From Thermoproteota archaeon (lineage in GTDB: Archaea > Thermoproteota > Thermoprotei_A > Sulfolobales > Ignisphaeraceae), in the NCBI GenBank assembly GCA_030550585.1, contig JAUQPB010000002.1, positions 144,001 to 208,000 of the forward strand: DNA of 64,000 bases, in the 5' to 3' direction. Shown piece after piece: positions 1-8,722 of the stretch. The notes beneath the pieces are model-generated. The model was not told the DNA's origin. It did not search any database and saw nothing but the letters and a program-made list of their open reading frames with translations. The position numbers and the translations under genes are program-made. The first letter of the stretch is position 1. Every line of letters starts with the position of its first letter.

Positions 1-1
1 T

Positions 2-430
2 GGATACATAATATCAAGAGGAATCACATATCCACTAGCTTTAGAGGCAGCGCTAAAAATAAAGGAAGTAGCATACATGCATGCTGAAGGTGTTGAAGCA
101 GGCGAATTTAAACATGGTCCACAGACAATAATTGAGAAAGGAATTTTCACAACGTTTATAATGCCTGTCGAAAAACAGGCTTTGCAGGCAACATATGAAC
201 TTATAGCAATGGCCCAAGAAAAAGGTTCTTCAACAATCATTGTAGGATTTGAGTCAGACATTAAAATTAATGAGGTATCTAATGCTATAAGAATATTGAT
301 TCCATATACATCAAGGTATTTAGCGCCAATAGCATTGATTATCCCACTGCAGTTGACAGCCTATAAACTGGGGCTAATCTTAAACAGACCTATAGACAAT
401 CCGAGATATTTAACAAAAACAGTACACTAA
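2..430 (+). CDS. glmS: Glutamine-fructose-6-phosphate aminotransferase (isomerizing), C-terminal part
   Basis: Partial gene: the reading frame is open from base 2 and the 5' part lies outside the window. About 142 C-terminal residues are visible and form the last part of the second SIS (sugar isomerase) domain. The stretch SRGITYPLALEAALKIKE followed by HAEGVEAGEFKHGP is the classic GlmS isomerase motif, and the protein ends in NPRYLTKTVH, close to the usual PRNLAKSVTVE terminus. The enzyme makes glucosamine-6-phosphate from fructose-6-phosphate and glutamine, the entry to amino-sugar synthesis. The glutaminase domain is not visible, so a SIS-only paralogue cannot be excluded. Confidence 0.9.
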   Translation, partial: GYIISRGITYPLALEAALKIKEVAYMHAEGVEAGEFKHGPQTIIEKGIFTTFIMPVEKQALQATYELIAMAQEKGSSTIIVGFESDIKINEVSNAIRILIPYTSRYLAPIALIIPLQLTAYKLGLILNRPIDNPRYLTKTVH

Positions 431-468
431 CACCAGCATCCCTACAAACAAAGCTATGAAGCCGCAAC

Positions 469-474
469 TTTAAA
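469..474 (+). promoter_or_regulatory. TATA box for the dUTPase gene
   Basis: CTTTAAATG upstream of dut. The expected start site about 26 bp downstream falls near 498, leaving a leader of about 35 nt. Inferred from spacing only. Confidence 0.35.
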
Positions 475-533
475 TGAATTTCTATTACAACTACACTATT
501 TGGATTATCTGATATAGGCAATGGTGGCAAACA

Positions 534-1007
534 GTGGTTGTCCTATCACCAGAAACTATAATGATGCTATTTGGTCTTAAAGAAGAAGATGTAGATTGTA
601 GTGGAATTAAACTACATCTAGATAAGGTTTTTGTCTTCAAAGGAAAGGCGTTGATAGCTAAAAATTCTAGAAAGCTTGCAGAAGTCGAAGAAGTTGAAGC
701 AGATAACGACGTATATCATCTGATGCCTGGGGCATACAAAATCAGATATAGGGAAATTGTGAAAGTGCCAAATAATGCAATAGCTCTTGCAATACCAAGG
801 TCTACCCTACTAAGAAATGGCGCAACAATATACACGGCTGTGTGGGATCCAGGATATGAAGGGAGAGGAGAAGGGCTTCTAACAGTATTCAACTTGAATG
901 GGATAGACATAGAAAAAGGAGCTCAAATAGCTCAACTTGTTTTCATAAGACTTGATAGGGAAACGAAATTTGTCTATAGAGGAATCTATCAAAGAGAAAA
1001 CATATAG
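534..1007 (+). CDS. dut: dUTPase (deoxyuridine 5'-triphosphate nucleotidohydrolase), archaeal type
   Basis: Hydrolyses dUTP to dUMP and pyrophosphate, keeping uracil out of DNA and supplying dUMP for thymidylate. The 157 residues match the trimeric dUTPase/dCTP deaminase fold. PRSTLLRNG (about 88-96) is the motif with the phosphate-contacting serine and arginine, DPGYEGRGEG (105-114) contributes the nucleotide pocket, GAQIAQLVF (129-137) is the strand motif, and YRGIYQREN near the C-terminus resembles the flexible tail that closes the site. The start is GTG with a GGTGG-like sequence just upstream; no ATG is in frame. dCTP deaminase is the main alternative, but length and the DPGYEGRGEG motif favour dUTPase. 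Confidence 0.82.
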   Translation: MVVLSPETIMMLFGLKEEDVDCSGIKLHLDKVFVFKGKALIAKNSRKLAEVEEVEADNDVYHLMPGAYKIRYREIVKVPNNAIALAIPRSTLLRNGATIYTAVWDPGYEGRGEGLLTVFNLNGIDIEKGAQIAQLVFIRLDRETKFVYRGIYQRENI

Positions 1008-1036
1008 TTTTGTATCGCCATATCAATGTATTAAAA

Positions 1037-1396
1037 TCACTTCTTTGATTCTATGCCAAGCTCTTTTAGCACTTGCTCTAGTATCCTTGATCGCAACTCC
1101 TGATCATTAACATTATTCATTAGTTGAACGAGGCTCAAAGTCTTCAAGCTTCTTCTGGTAACAGAAGCTAGCCCATCTACAGAGTCTCTGAGCTCTCTTA
1201 TACTCTGAATCACATGAATAAGAAGCTCTTGTATATGAGCTAACTGATGTGAGATCATGCCAAGATCTGCTGCAGGAGTAGCTTCATGCTCATGTTCATG
1301 CTCTTCTTCAGCACCTTCGCTTTTCATTATCTCCTCACTAATTTTCTGAATGTCCTCCTCACTTTTTGGAATATTCATTCTGCTAAATTTAGACAT
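1037..1396 (-). CDS. Small coiled-coil protein with a His/Glu-rich segment, unknown function
   Basis: I do not recognise a family. The 119-residue protein is highly charged. Residues about 30-40 form an alternating Glu/His run (EEEHEHEHEA) that could bind a divalent metal, which is inference. From about residue 45 to 115 the sequence has heptad-like spacing of hydrophobic residues typical of a long coiled coil. There is no signal peptide or membrane helix. A TATA-like element lies about 60 bp upstream (1455-1462 on the minus strand), supporting independent transcription. Codon use looks like its neighbours. Confidence 0.65.
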   Translation of the reverse strand: MSKFSRMNIPKSEEDIQKISEEIMKSEGAEEEHEHEHEATPAADLGMISHQLAHIQELLIHVIQSIRELRDSVDGLASVTRRSLKTLSLVQLMNNVNDQELRSRILEQVLKELGIESKK

Positions 1397-1454
1397 TTCA
1401 ATAACCTCACATAAGCCTACAAGTGCTATAACTAGAAGGTTTTGGCTAAAGACA

Positions 1455-1462
1455 CTTATAAA
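1455..1462 (-). promoter_or_regulatory. TATA box for the coiled-coil protein gene
   Basis: On the minus strand this reads TTTATAAG in an AT-rich setting. A start site about 26 bp downstream would fall near 1432, about 35 nt ahead of the ATG at 1396. Confidence 0.4.
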
Positions 1463-1543
1463 TTTAATTAGACATTATGATATGCTAACTCACGTTCATG
1501 GCTTCAGAAGTTGATTTAAAGAGGAGATAGTATGTGAATTATT

Positions 1544-2914
1544 CTATAGCACCTCTAAAAGCGCGTAGAAAAATCCGTAGGTTCCATGTCTATGAGGCCA
1601 TGCTCTCATGGTTCCTGGAATGAATCCTTGGTCGAATGGGCCATTGAGAGAAACCAATCTTAGTCTACCGCGATATTTTGTAAGGATTTTTTGGATGACA
1701 TCTTCATTTTCTTCTCTAAAGAGCGAGCATGTTGTATAAAGTATTCGACCACCTTTCTTGGCAAGTTTTATAGCGGTCTCTAGTAGCTCAAATTGAAGCT
1801 GTGTTAACTCATCTATTTTCTCTTGCGTAATTCTCCACCTTAGTTCCTGATTCTTCATTATAGTTCCACTAGATGAACAAGGAGCATCAAGCAGCACCTT
1901 ATCTGCTATTTCCTCGCCTAGGATATCCGGCGCTTTCCTAGCATCTTCCTTAAATATCTTCACGATTTTAATCCCTGTTCTACTTAAGAGTTCTTTCATT
2001 CTTTTTATCCTCAATTCGTCTATGTCAAAAGCATATATGACCCCCTCGTTATTCATTAATTCTCCCATATGCTCTGTTTTACCTCCTGGTGCTGCACATA
2101 AATCAACAACAGTTTCACCAGGTTTTGGACCTAGTACTATTGAGGCCATTGCCGATGCCTCTTCCTGAATAACTATTTTTCCTTCCTTGAAGAGACTAGA
2201 ATTGTCGAAGTCATAGGGACCTTTAAACTTGAGAATTGTTGGAACATATTTACCCCTCTCTGGTTTAACACCATTTTTTCTAAGCTCTTCTTCAACCTCC
2301 TCTACAGAGCTTTTCAGAATATTTACTCTGATGCTTATGGGATACACCTTGTTGAATTCTTTGAGAATTTTCCTAGTCTCATCAACTCCTACAAGATTCA
2401 GTAGCTTATTTATTATCAGCTGTGAAACCATGTATCTATACTCCCATTTCTCACTAAGGGTTTTCGGAATCCATTTGTATGCAGCTATCTTATCTACAAC
2501 CTCCCAGAAATAGGCCCCAACATAGGGGTGGGTGTTATCAGAGAGGACTTTAGCTATTCTTCTCTTAAAATATTTTACAAAAAGATCTTTAGAATCTCTA
2601 TACCTAGCTTCCTTAATAAATCTCTCAAAAACTAGAATCTCTATTGCAACTCTCAATGCCGCTCTTAGCCACGGATCTAGGATAGCTATATTGGGAATGT
2701 TCGTTATCTCAGAAGCTATCCTATCTATTATCCCTATTCTCCTCCAAATATCATAATATATCGCCGTAAGTATTCTATCTTTATAGGTTCCACTAATTCC
2801 ATATTCCTTAAACACATCTCTTTTTGCTTGTTGGCTTGGCTTAATTTCTTCCCCGAGTTTAACTGCTTTAACGAGGGCTTCAATATCCTTCTCTGTGAGT
2901 ACGATGAAGCTCAT
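1544..2914 (-). CDS. RNA (cytosine-C5)-methyltransferase, NOL1/NOP2/Sun family
   Basis: S-adenosylmethionine-dependent m5C methyltransferase acting on tRNA or rRNA. The 456 residues contain an N-terminal helical NusB-like segment (about 1-170) and a C-terminal Rossmann methyltransferase domain. Motif I DLCAAPGGK is near residue 270, motif IV DAPCSSSG near 345 carries one cysteine, and motif VI TTCS near 395 carries the nucleophilic cysteine; both cysteines are present, so the enzyme should be active. The length exceeds the single-domain archaeal Trm4 type because of the N-terminal extension. The substrate (tRNA C48/C49 or rRNA) cannot be decided from sequence. Confidence 0.88.
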   Translation of the reverse strand: MSFIVLTEKDIEALVKAVKLGEEIKPSQQAKRDVFKEYGISGTYKDRILTAIYYDIWRRIGIIDRIASEITNIPNIAILDPWLRAALRVAIEILVFERFIKEARYRDSKDLFVKYFKRRIAKVLSDNTHPYVGAYFWEVVDKIAAYKWIPKTLSEKWEYRYMVSQLIINKLLNLVGVDETRKILKEFNKVYPISIRVNILKSSVEEVEEELRKNGVKPERGKYVPTILKFKGPYDFDNSSLFKEGKIVIQEEASAMASIVLGPKPGETVVDLCAAPGGKTEHMGELMNNEGVIYAFDIDELRIKRMKELLSRTGIKIVKIFKEDARKAPDILGEEIADKVLLDAPCSSSGTIMKNQELRWRITQEKIDELTQLQFELLETAIKLAKKGGRILYTTCSLFREENEDVIQKILTKYRGRLRLVSLNGPFDQGFIPGTMRAWPHRHGTYGFFYALLEVL

Positions 2915-3008
2915 CTATTGGCCCCTTTATTATATTTTTTGACAGAATTTGGTTACTGGTTATGAAGATTCAAATACCCCTATGCAAATTGTTAGCATTG
3001 TGTATTAA

Positions 3009-3716
3009 ATGCTAAAAACACTAAAAAGCGAAACTCCACATATATCTTTGATAGGACTTACTGTTGGACATATGAAGAAGTTAAAGAAGCTATTTAGAGA
3101 TAGCATTTTCTCAGAAAGGTATATAGTTTTCTATGGTTACTCAAAGTCTAAAATAATAGAAAAGGTGCCTACATTTTACATAGATCCACCTCTTATTAGA
3201 GGCTATGCCATGAGAAAAGCTATGGAAATTGCGCGCCAGCCACTAGTTGTATTGGTTAATGCTGATTCTAGGTGCGTTGACAGATCAACTATAAAGAGAG
3301 TTATTGAGGACATAGAGCTGGGCAAATACAAAATGTTTTTAGCCGCACCCCTCACATCCAAAGGCTTTGATAGACTATATAACAACATTGTCATTCCAAT
3401 ACTAAAAAGCGTCTTAGGTACGCAGGAACTAGCCTTTCCATCGTATTCCATTATTGTTGGACCTAGGAAGTACCTCGATGTCAATGAAAATACTCTATGG
3501 AGTTACGAGCATTTAGCGGCGTTGAACATTCTGATCAATGACAAGTCTAGCATTAGAATCGAGAATAACAACTGTATAGATACAGTTCCTGATATTTTTA
3601 ATGGAATGGAGGATCTGTTCATAAAATCTTTAGCAAGAAGCATTATAAGAGTTTCTACTAGATATGGGATTATTGAAAAAGATTTTGGAGAAAAGCTTGT
3701 AGAGGGTTTGCAGTAG
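3009..3716 (+). CDS. Uncharacterised protein with glycosyltransferase-A-like features
   Basis: I do not firmly recognise this 235-residue protein. The segment LVVLVNADSRCVD (about 80-92) resembles the strand plus acidic DxD-like element of GT-A glycosyltransferases, and FLAAPLTSKGFDRLYNN further on is compatible with such a fold. No membrane helix is evident. It is the first gene of a tight run: one base separates its stop from the TTG of the RCK-domain gene, followed at 7 nt by an MscS-like channel. The context suggests a membrane or envelope function, which is inference. Confidence 0.5.
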   Translation: MLKTLKSETPHISLIGLTVGHMKKLKKLFRDSIFSERYIVFYGYSKSKIIEKVPTFYIDPPLIRGYAMRKAMEIARQPLVVLVNADSRCVDRSTIKRVIEDIELGKYKMFLAAPLTSKGFDRLYNNIVIPILKSVLGTQELAFPSYSIIVGPRKYLDVNENTLWSYEHLAALNILINDKSSIRIENNNCIDTVPDIFNGMEDLFIKSLARSIIRVSTRYGIIEKDFGEKLVEGLQ

Positions 3717-3717
3717 A

Positions 3718-4452
3718 TTGAAGGTGTTTATAGCAGTAAGCAAGAAGCATGCAAGACCTGTGCTGGATGTGGTTCATACGCTTAAACCAAGACCTAGGGT
3801 GCTGGTTGTAAGTTATGACGAAGAAGTAGAGGCTTTGAGTAAACATTATGGATACGAATTCAGATACCTAAGGGATAATCTAGAGCAGTTATCATCGATT
3901 CAAGAATTGCAAGAATATGATATGGCCATACTTGCACAAGACGAAGACTCTAAAAATGTGGCTATACTGAAAGCCATAAAACAGTTTGCAATACCAGTAA
4001 TAATTGTTTTGCTTCATAATACCAATAACAGAGATTTTCTAGCAAATGAAGGTGCTACATACATCATAAACGTTGATGAGTTTCTCTATAACAACTTATA
4101 TACACTCATATATCCAGATACATGGATTGAACTATCGCCTATAGCGGCTCTACCCAAATTTAGAATAGCCATGTATAGAGTACTTAGAAGAGCATTGTTT
4201 AACATACCTGTCAGCGAGATTATGAAAGTGACTGGGGAACACGAGCCAGGAGTTGCAGTGTTTTGTTTTAGCAGATTTGGAAATAGGATTTCCAATGATT
4301 CTGCACTTGAAACTGGTAGCTACATAGTTTTAGCAGGTTTTGAAGAAGATGTTGAAAAAGCTTTGAAGGAAATTGAAAAGCTTTTTAGAAAGTATGAAGA
4401 GGTTTATGCGAGAAGGTACTCAGACATAATTAGATTGAGAGAATATGGTTAG
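3718..4452 (+). CDS. TrkA-like (RCK) regulatory protein
   Basis: The 244 residues resemble RCK/TrkA proteins that bind nucleotides or ions and gate potassium channels or transporters. The N-terminal half (about 1-125) shows alternating strands and helices of a Rossmann-type RCK_N domain, for example PRVLVVSYDEEV and DMAILAQDEDSKN, although the usual GxGxxG loop is not intact. Residues about 150-235 look like a TrkA-C domain, with VAVFCFSRFGN and a strand-rich VLAGFEEDV segment. The start is TTG, one base after the previous stop. The channel-like gene that follows may be its partner. Confidence 0.6.
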   Translation: MKVFIAVSKKHARPVLDVVHTLKPRPRVLVVSYDEEVEALSKHYGYEFRYLRDNLEQLSSIQELQEYDMAILAQDEDSKNVAILKAIKQFAIPVIIVLLHNTNNRDFLANEGATYIINVDEFLYNNLYTLIYPDTWIELSPIAALPKFRIAMYRVLRRALFNIPVSEIMKVTGEHEPGVAVFCFSRFGNRISNDSALETGSYIVLAGFEEDVEKALKEIEKLFRKYEEVYARRYSDIIRLREYG

Positions 4453-4459
4453 GTAAACC

Positions 4460-5212
4460 ATGAACGAATTACTCAACGCGCTATTACCACTAATCTACAG
4501 GATTATTGCAGCTACAATAGTAATTGTGGCTGTCTACGCCATCGCAAGATTCTTAACCAAACTACTACAAATGTTCTTTAAAGGGGCTGAGGCCGAATAT
4601 ATTGCTCGCCTTACCGAGCTTCTAAAACTATTTCTATACTTAGTTGCCGCAATAGTTGCTGCCAGTATAATTGCTCCAGAGATCCAAATATTTTCCGCAT
4701 TGCTTCTAGTAATAGGAATAGCAATAGTGGTTATGTTAAACGATGTGCTTAGAAACATTGGTGCAGAGATTTATGTAAGACACCATGGTGTTGTGCGAAG
4801 GGGTGATTGGATTGAGATAGAGGGGCAAAACATTCGTGTGCTAGACTTTGGCGCTCTTGGGATTTGGGGTGAAACAGCAAAATCTGAGAAGGTCTTTGTC
4901 CCATATTCAAAGATTTTGAATAGTATTGTAACAAATAGACTTACAATACTTGGGCTCTTAACAAGAATTCAAATACTGATACCATCATCATACAGTGTTG
5001 AATATGCGGAAAAGGTTGTTAGGCAAGCAATAGAGAAAATCAAAGAAGATTTGGTTACAGAACCAGAAATTAATTATGCTGGAACAGTAGGAGAGTCATC
5101 TGTGTTCCTAGTAGAGATTCGCATTATTAACTATAGAAAACTGGAAAAAATTATCGCATTGCTAGAAAAAGAAATTCAGACTAGAATTCCTGAGGTAAGA
5201 ATCAAGGCGTAA
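4460..5212 (+). CDS. MscS-family mechanosensitive channel
   Basis: Small-conductance mechanosensitive channel homologue in the cytoplasmic membrane, releasing solutes on hypo-osmotic shock. About three N-terminal membrane helices (about residues 8-35, 50-75, 78-100) are followed by the MscS beta domain, with RRGDWIEIEG (about 113-122) and SEKVFVPYSKILNSIVTNR, the hallmark NxxIxN region. The alpha/beta C-terminal domain follows. At 250 residues it has the core MscS architecture. It sits 7 nt after an RCK-type regulator, an unusual pairing that hints at ligand or ion gating (inference). Confidence 0.8.
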   Translation: MNELLNALLPLIYRIIAATIVIVAVYAIARFLTKLLQMFFKGAEAEYIARLTELLKLFLYLVAAIVAASIIAPEIQIFSALLLVIGIAIVVMLNDVLRNIGAEIYVRHHGVVRRGDWIEIEGQNIRVLDFGALGIWGETAKSEKVFVPYSKILNSIVTNRLTILGLLTRIQILIPSSYSVEYAEKVVRQAIEKIKEDLVTEPEINYAGTVGESSVFLVEIRIINYRKLEKIIALLEKEIQTRIPEVRIKA

Positions 5213-5250
5213 AATAGCATTAATAAGAATTGTGATAGTGAGGATTTGAA

Positions 5251-6444
5251 TTGGATAGAGAGTGGATTAAATACTACAGAATTTGGGTTGTACACTCCAT
5301 CTTCTACAGTTTTTCAACAACAATTTCTATTACATATTACCAGCCATATGCAATAAAAGTTCTAGGATTTGATACCAACAGCTTAGGAAATATAACTTTG
5401 TTCAATCTGCTAATGGTTTCTCTAGGAAATGTTCTGGGATCATACATTGTTAATAAATTTAGAGCTCGAAGAGTAACCGTGTGGAAGATATTCACATCAA
5501 TGAACCTTCTTTTTTGGGCGTTAACAGGATTTTCTGATACCGTCAATGAGAATTTCATATATCTTTTCATCTCATTTGCACAGCTTGCAGGAGCCGTAGG
5601 CAATCTAGCATATGTTGACACCATTGGCGATATGATACCAGTGCAAGAAGCTGTCAAGACTTTTGGTAAAGTCAATTTCTATACACTAGCATCGTCCGTC
5701 TTAGCGCTGTCCATCTCTCTAGCTATATTCAATTTTTATGATATTCACCATGCATATAGAATTGCATATGCAATAGCCCTTATTACAGCAATAGTTTCAG
5801 CAACGTTCTTATTTCTCATGAAGGACTTGAGTAGGAAGGAAAACAAAAATTTGTCTATCTCTATACTATTTAGAGAATTCAAGGAGCTCCTTAACAGTGA
5901 TGCTATCAAAGGGTATATAGTATTCATGACCATCTTCACATTTTTTGTCAACCTGCCTAACGCTATATGGAACTTTTACATAATAAAAGTATTTAATGGC
6001 AACGAAAATTGGATATCCTTAAACACAATCTCAAGCACATTAGCTAATGCTCTAGGAAACTACATATTGGGTAGGGTATCGCATAAGATCTCTAGGAAGA
6101 AGGTAATAACATTCAGCACAATTCCAATTTCTCTTGTTCCAGCATTTTTCTTGGTATCATCGACTATGGATAAGCAAATTGCACTAAATATATTCTCAGG
6201 ATTTAGCTGGTCAGCTTTTAACCTCGTAACAGGCGTTTACAACATATACCTTGGTAGAGAACGTAGAATATTCATGGTTTCGTTACTTGGTATTTTAACA
6301 AACATTTCTGCAGGAATAGCATCAAAAGTTGGTGCCTCAGTTGCGTCAATAAGCCTCATGATGATGAACCTAGTGTTCATATTATCCTTCATTGGAAGAT
6401 TGGTCATGTACTTCTACGCTAAAAAGAATATAGTTGAACTTTAA
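5251..6444 (+). CDS. MFS-type transporter (first of a tandem pair)
   Basis: A 397-residue integral membrane protein with about 12 hydrophobic segments, a central charged loop (about residues 190-210) and the basic loop between helices 2 and 3 (NKFRARRVTVWK) expected of major facilitator proteins. Substrate unknown. The start is TTG at 5251, preceded by GTGATAGTGAGG. The following gene at 6554 encodes a second MFS-like protein of similar length, so the two may be paralogues or act together. No neighbouring enzyme identifies the substrate. Confidence 0.7.
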   Translation: MDREWIKYYRIWVVHSIFYSFSTTISITYYQPYAIKVLGFDTNSLGNITLFNLLMVSLGNVLGSYIVNKFRARRVTVWKIFTSMNLLFWALTGFSDTVNENFIYLFISFAQLAGAVGNLAYVDTIGDMIPVQEAVKTFGKVNFYTLASSVLALSISLAIFNFYDIHHAYRIAYAIALITAIVSATFLFLMKDLSRKENKNLSISILFREFKELLNSDAIKGYIVFMTIFTFFVNLPNAIWNFYIIKVFNGNENWISLNTISSTLANALGNYILGRVSHKISRKKVITFSTIPISLVPAFFLVSSTMDKQIALNIFSGFSWSAFNLVTGVYNIYLGRERRIFMVSLLGILTNISAGIASKVGASVASISLMMMNLVFILSFIGRLVMYFYAKKNIVEL

Positions 6445-6553
6445 AGCAATATGGTAATTGATGTACTTTACATTTTGAATTATTTTATGTGTCAAGCACC
6501 TTTTTACTATTTCACTATTATAATGCTAGAAAACATGAGAATGGGCTACAACA

Positions 6554-7720
6554 ATGATGTGGTACATCATATCGACAATAGCATACGGAATGCTATCTGC
6601 ATTAGACCCTCTTTTATTTATTTACATAGCATATTCTCTAAATGTTAACGGAGTCTATCTGGGCATTCTAAGTACTATGTGGAGTATTGCATACATAATT
6701 GCTAACAAAGCTTTAGACGCATTTGCTGATCGTGGATCAAATAGAATGCTCTGTGCATTAACACTGCTTTGCGTGTTTCTCATAACATACTTCTTCAATA
6801 ACATTAACTTCGTTATAGGCTTTCTTCTCTACATATTACATGCGGTTGCCATAGCTTCTTTAAATTTAGCCATAAGTGTTACAACATTGGAAAGTTTTGA
6901 CAGCGATTCATGGAACAGAATGACATTGTACAATAAAGTGATAAGTAATATTGCTAGAGGTTCAACCCTAATCATCGCATCCATGCTTAGTGTAGCATCT
7001 ATTATCAATCTATTTTATGTAGTTTTACTAAACATTGCAATAACAGCTATCTTAATGCCTTCACTGGTCATAGCATTTGAAAGGAGGTTCTTCAAATTGA
7101 ATAAAACATTAGATAGAATAGGATATTATATAAAAGCCTCTTCATCTCTGCTATATATAGATAGACCAAAGACTGCTATGGAAATATTTGCTAGGTTTTG
7201 GGATAGTGTTGAAAACATCTCACCTATAAGGGTATTGATCTCCATAACAGGGGGTGTTGCAGTAGGAGATTATGTATTTACTATAGTACCGTTGGTTGTA
7301 AAATCCAAGATTGTAGTAACCGATATGTGGAAGGTTTATGGGATAGCAGCCATAATATCTGCTTTAATAAGTTTTTTACTGAGGAATGCAGATTTCTCGA
7401 GTAGAATATTCGCATTTACAGTATCCCTTCTGCGCTTAGCAATTCTCACAATAGGTTTTGGTCTCATATCAAATGTGTTGTATCTGTTGTTATACATAGT
7501 GATTACATCAACGCTTTTCATGATGCTAGATATAACCCTTTACAACATTTACATATCTACACAGGCGGGTTATGGAACATCAGCATACTTTATATTTAGA
7601 GAAATAGGATCAGTCATAGGTTCGCTGATCGGAGGTTTTGCGATAGGTCTGGGTCAACACACATTCTTGTCAATAGCAATAGCAATTGGTTTGGCAACTG
7701 CAATTCCTCTTGTATTGTAA
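6554..7720 (+). CDS. MFS-type transporter (second of a tandem pair)
   Basis: A 388-residue protein with about 12 hydrophobic segments and MFS topology, including a helix 2-3 loop with acidic and basic residues (DAFADRGSNR) typical of the family. The ATGATG start at 6554 is chosen; a short frame just upstream (6451-6648) overlaps it and does not look like a gene. It follows the other MFS gene by about 110 nt on the same strand. Substrate unknown. Confidence 0.65.
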   Translation: MMWYIISTIAYGMLSALDPLLFIYIAYSLNVNGVYLGILSTMWSIAYIIANKALDAFADRGSNRMLCALTLLCVFLITYFFNNINFVIGFLLYILHAVAIASLNLAISVTTLESFDSDSWNRMTLYNKVISNIARGSTLIIASMLSVASIINLFYVVLLNIAITAILMPSLVIAFERRFFKLNKTLDRIGYYIKASSSLLYIDRPKTAMEIFARFWDSVENISPIRVLISITGGVAVGDYVFTIVPLVVKSKIVVTDMWKVYGIAAIISALISFLLRNADFSSRIFAFTVSLLRLAILTIGFGLISNVLYLLLYIVITSTLFMMLDITLYNIYISTQAGYGTSAYFIFREIGSVIGSLIGGFAIGLGQHTFLSIAIAIGLATAIPLVL

Positions 7721-7730
7721 TATCTTGAGG

Positions 7731-8588
7731 CTAAGGTGGTGAAACATTATAAAACCTAGCAATATTGTCAACATTCAATCTCCACAAATAACTTTCATCG
7801 ACGACATTTTCATGTAATAGCTTCAACTGGTTTTCAACTATTTGCCACGGATACGAAGATACACCAGGCCTTTTTGGATCATCAATGAAATCGCTTTCAA
7901 CAATATAGTCTGGTGAAAGTCTTCTAAATGCTTCTTTTAAGACTTGGTATTTTCCAGGAATTGTAAAGATAAAGCCTCTTTTCAAAGCTTCTTCCGATGT
8001 TGGAATGTCGGAATGGTGAAGCACTATCTTATATCTGTTAATATTGTAATCCTTCACAATGCTCTCAATATCTAAGACTGTTAGATATCCTCCCTGCTCA
8101 AGATGAAGATGTACAAAACAATTTAGATCTCTGGCTAGGGCTAGTGCATATCTTAAAATAATTGAATTTGCTATGAAAGATTCTGGGATTGTCTTATAAT
8201 GCGGTCTTCCAATTTCTCCAATGCCATCTATTAAACCATTCTTGACGAGCTTGCCAATGTGGTTCAGTATATTTTGAGCCATGTCCAAGATCTTTTCTCC
8301 ACCTCTTGGATTCCTAACAATCAAGTCATCTATATCAGCAGGGTGTATACCCGATAAACAAATAACCTTTAACCCCTCTTCCCTAGCCGCTTCGCACTCC
8401 TTAAGCAGCACATCAATGCTTTTTACATATCCATCAAAATTCATATCAAAACCTAGATGCTTTGGCGACAGACCTACTAATACCATGAACCATCCATTAA
8501 CCTCTTTGAACTTCTTTGCAACGGTTCTAGCGCCCAGACCTTTAACAGGGTTTGTATGTAGGTGTCCATCTGCAAAAAGCATCTTCAA
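7731..8588 (-). CDS. TatD-like metal-dependent hydrolase (amidohydrolase superfamily)
   Basis: A 285-residue TIM-barrel hydrolase. Metal-binding features visible in order are DGHLH (about 7-11), SGIHPAD (near 100), GIGEIGRPHY with its bridging glutamate (near 125), HLH (near 160), LHHSD (near 190) and ESDF (near 235). These fit archaeal predicted metal-dependent hydrolases of the TatD/urease superfamily. Substrate unknown: nuclease activity is known for some TatD proteins, but this archaeal branch is divergent. It is convergent with the MFS gene, with ten bases between the stops. Confidence 0.75.
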   Translation of the reverse strand: MKMLFADGHLHTNPVKGLGARTVAKKFKEVNGWFMVLVGLSPKHLGFDMNFDGYVKSIDVLLKECEAAREEGLKVICLSGIHPADIDDLIVRNPRGGEKILDMAQNILNHIGKLVKNGLIDGIGEIGRPHYKTIPESFIANSIILRYALALARDLNCFVHLHLEQGGYLTVLDIESIVKDYNINRYKIVLHHSDIPTSEEALKRGFIFTIPGKYQVLKEAFRRLSPDYIVESDFIDDPKRPGVSSYPWQIVENQLKLLHENVVDESYLWRLNVDNIARFYNVSPP

Positions 8589-8639
8589 GATATCACCATC
8601 TCAGAAAATTCATTTCATAGAAAATAAAAATATAATGTT

Positions 8640-8706
8640 TTGCTATATTCAGCTGAGGATAATGCAATCATCGATCATGTCGGCTCTTCTTCATCATTTT
8701 TCTAAG
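8640..8706 (-). ncRNA. Candidate C/D box guide sRNA (23S rRNA, peptidyl-transferase region)
   Basis: Reading the minus strand: C box ATGATGA (8691-8697), 12-nt guide AGAAGAGCCGAC, D' ATGA, C' GATGAT, a second guide of about 13-14 nt, then D box CTGA (8649-8652). Flanks TGCTATA and TATAGCA can pair. The D' guide is the complement of GTCGGCTCTTCT, which matches the conserved 23S sequence just 3' of E. coli A2503 as I remember it. The RNA lies directly behind the ATP-cone gene on the same strand and may be processed from its transcript. The D' and C' boxes are degenerate. Confidence 0.68.
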
Positions 8707-8722
8707 CTATAGCAGTAAAATT

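Noticed and set aside
1300-1330. His/Glu repeat codons considered as a DNA tandem repeat
   Set aside because: Only a few imperfect 6-base units within a coding region; explained by the protein composition.
6451-6648. Open frame of 65 codons before the second MFS gene
   Set aside because: Overlaps the better supported MFS frame and reads as scrambled membrane-helix codons.
8281-8712. Plus-strand frame of 143 codons
   Set aside because: Lies antisense to the TatD-like gene and over the sRNA candidate; proline/serine-rich translation with no family features.
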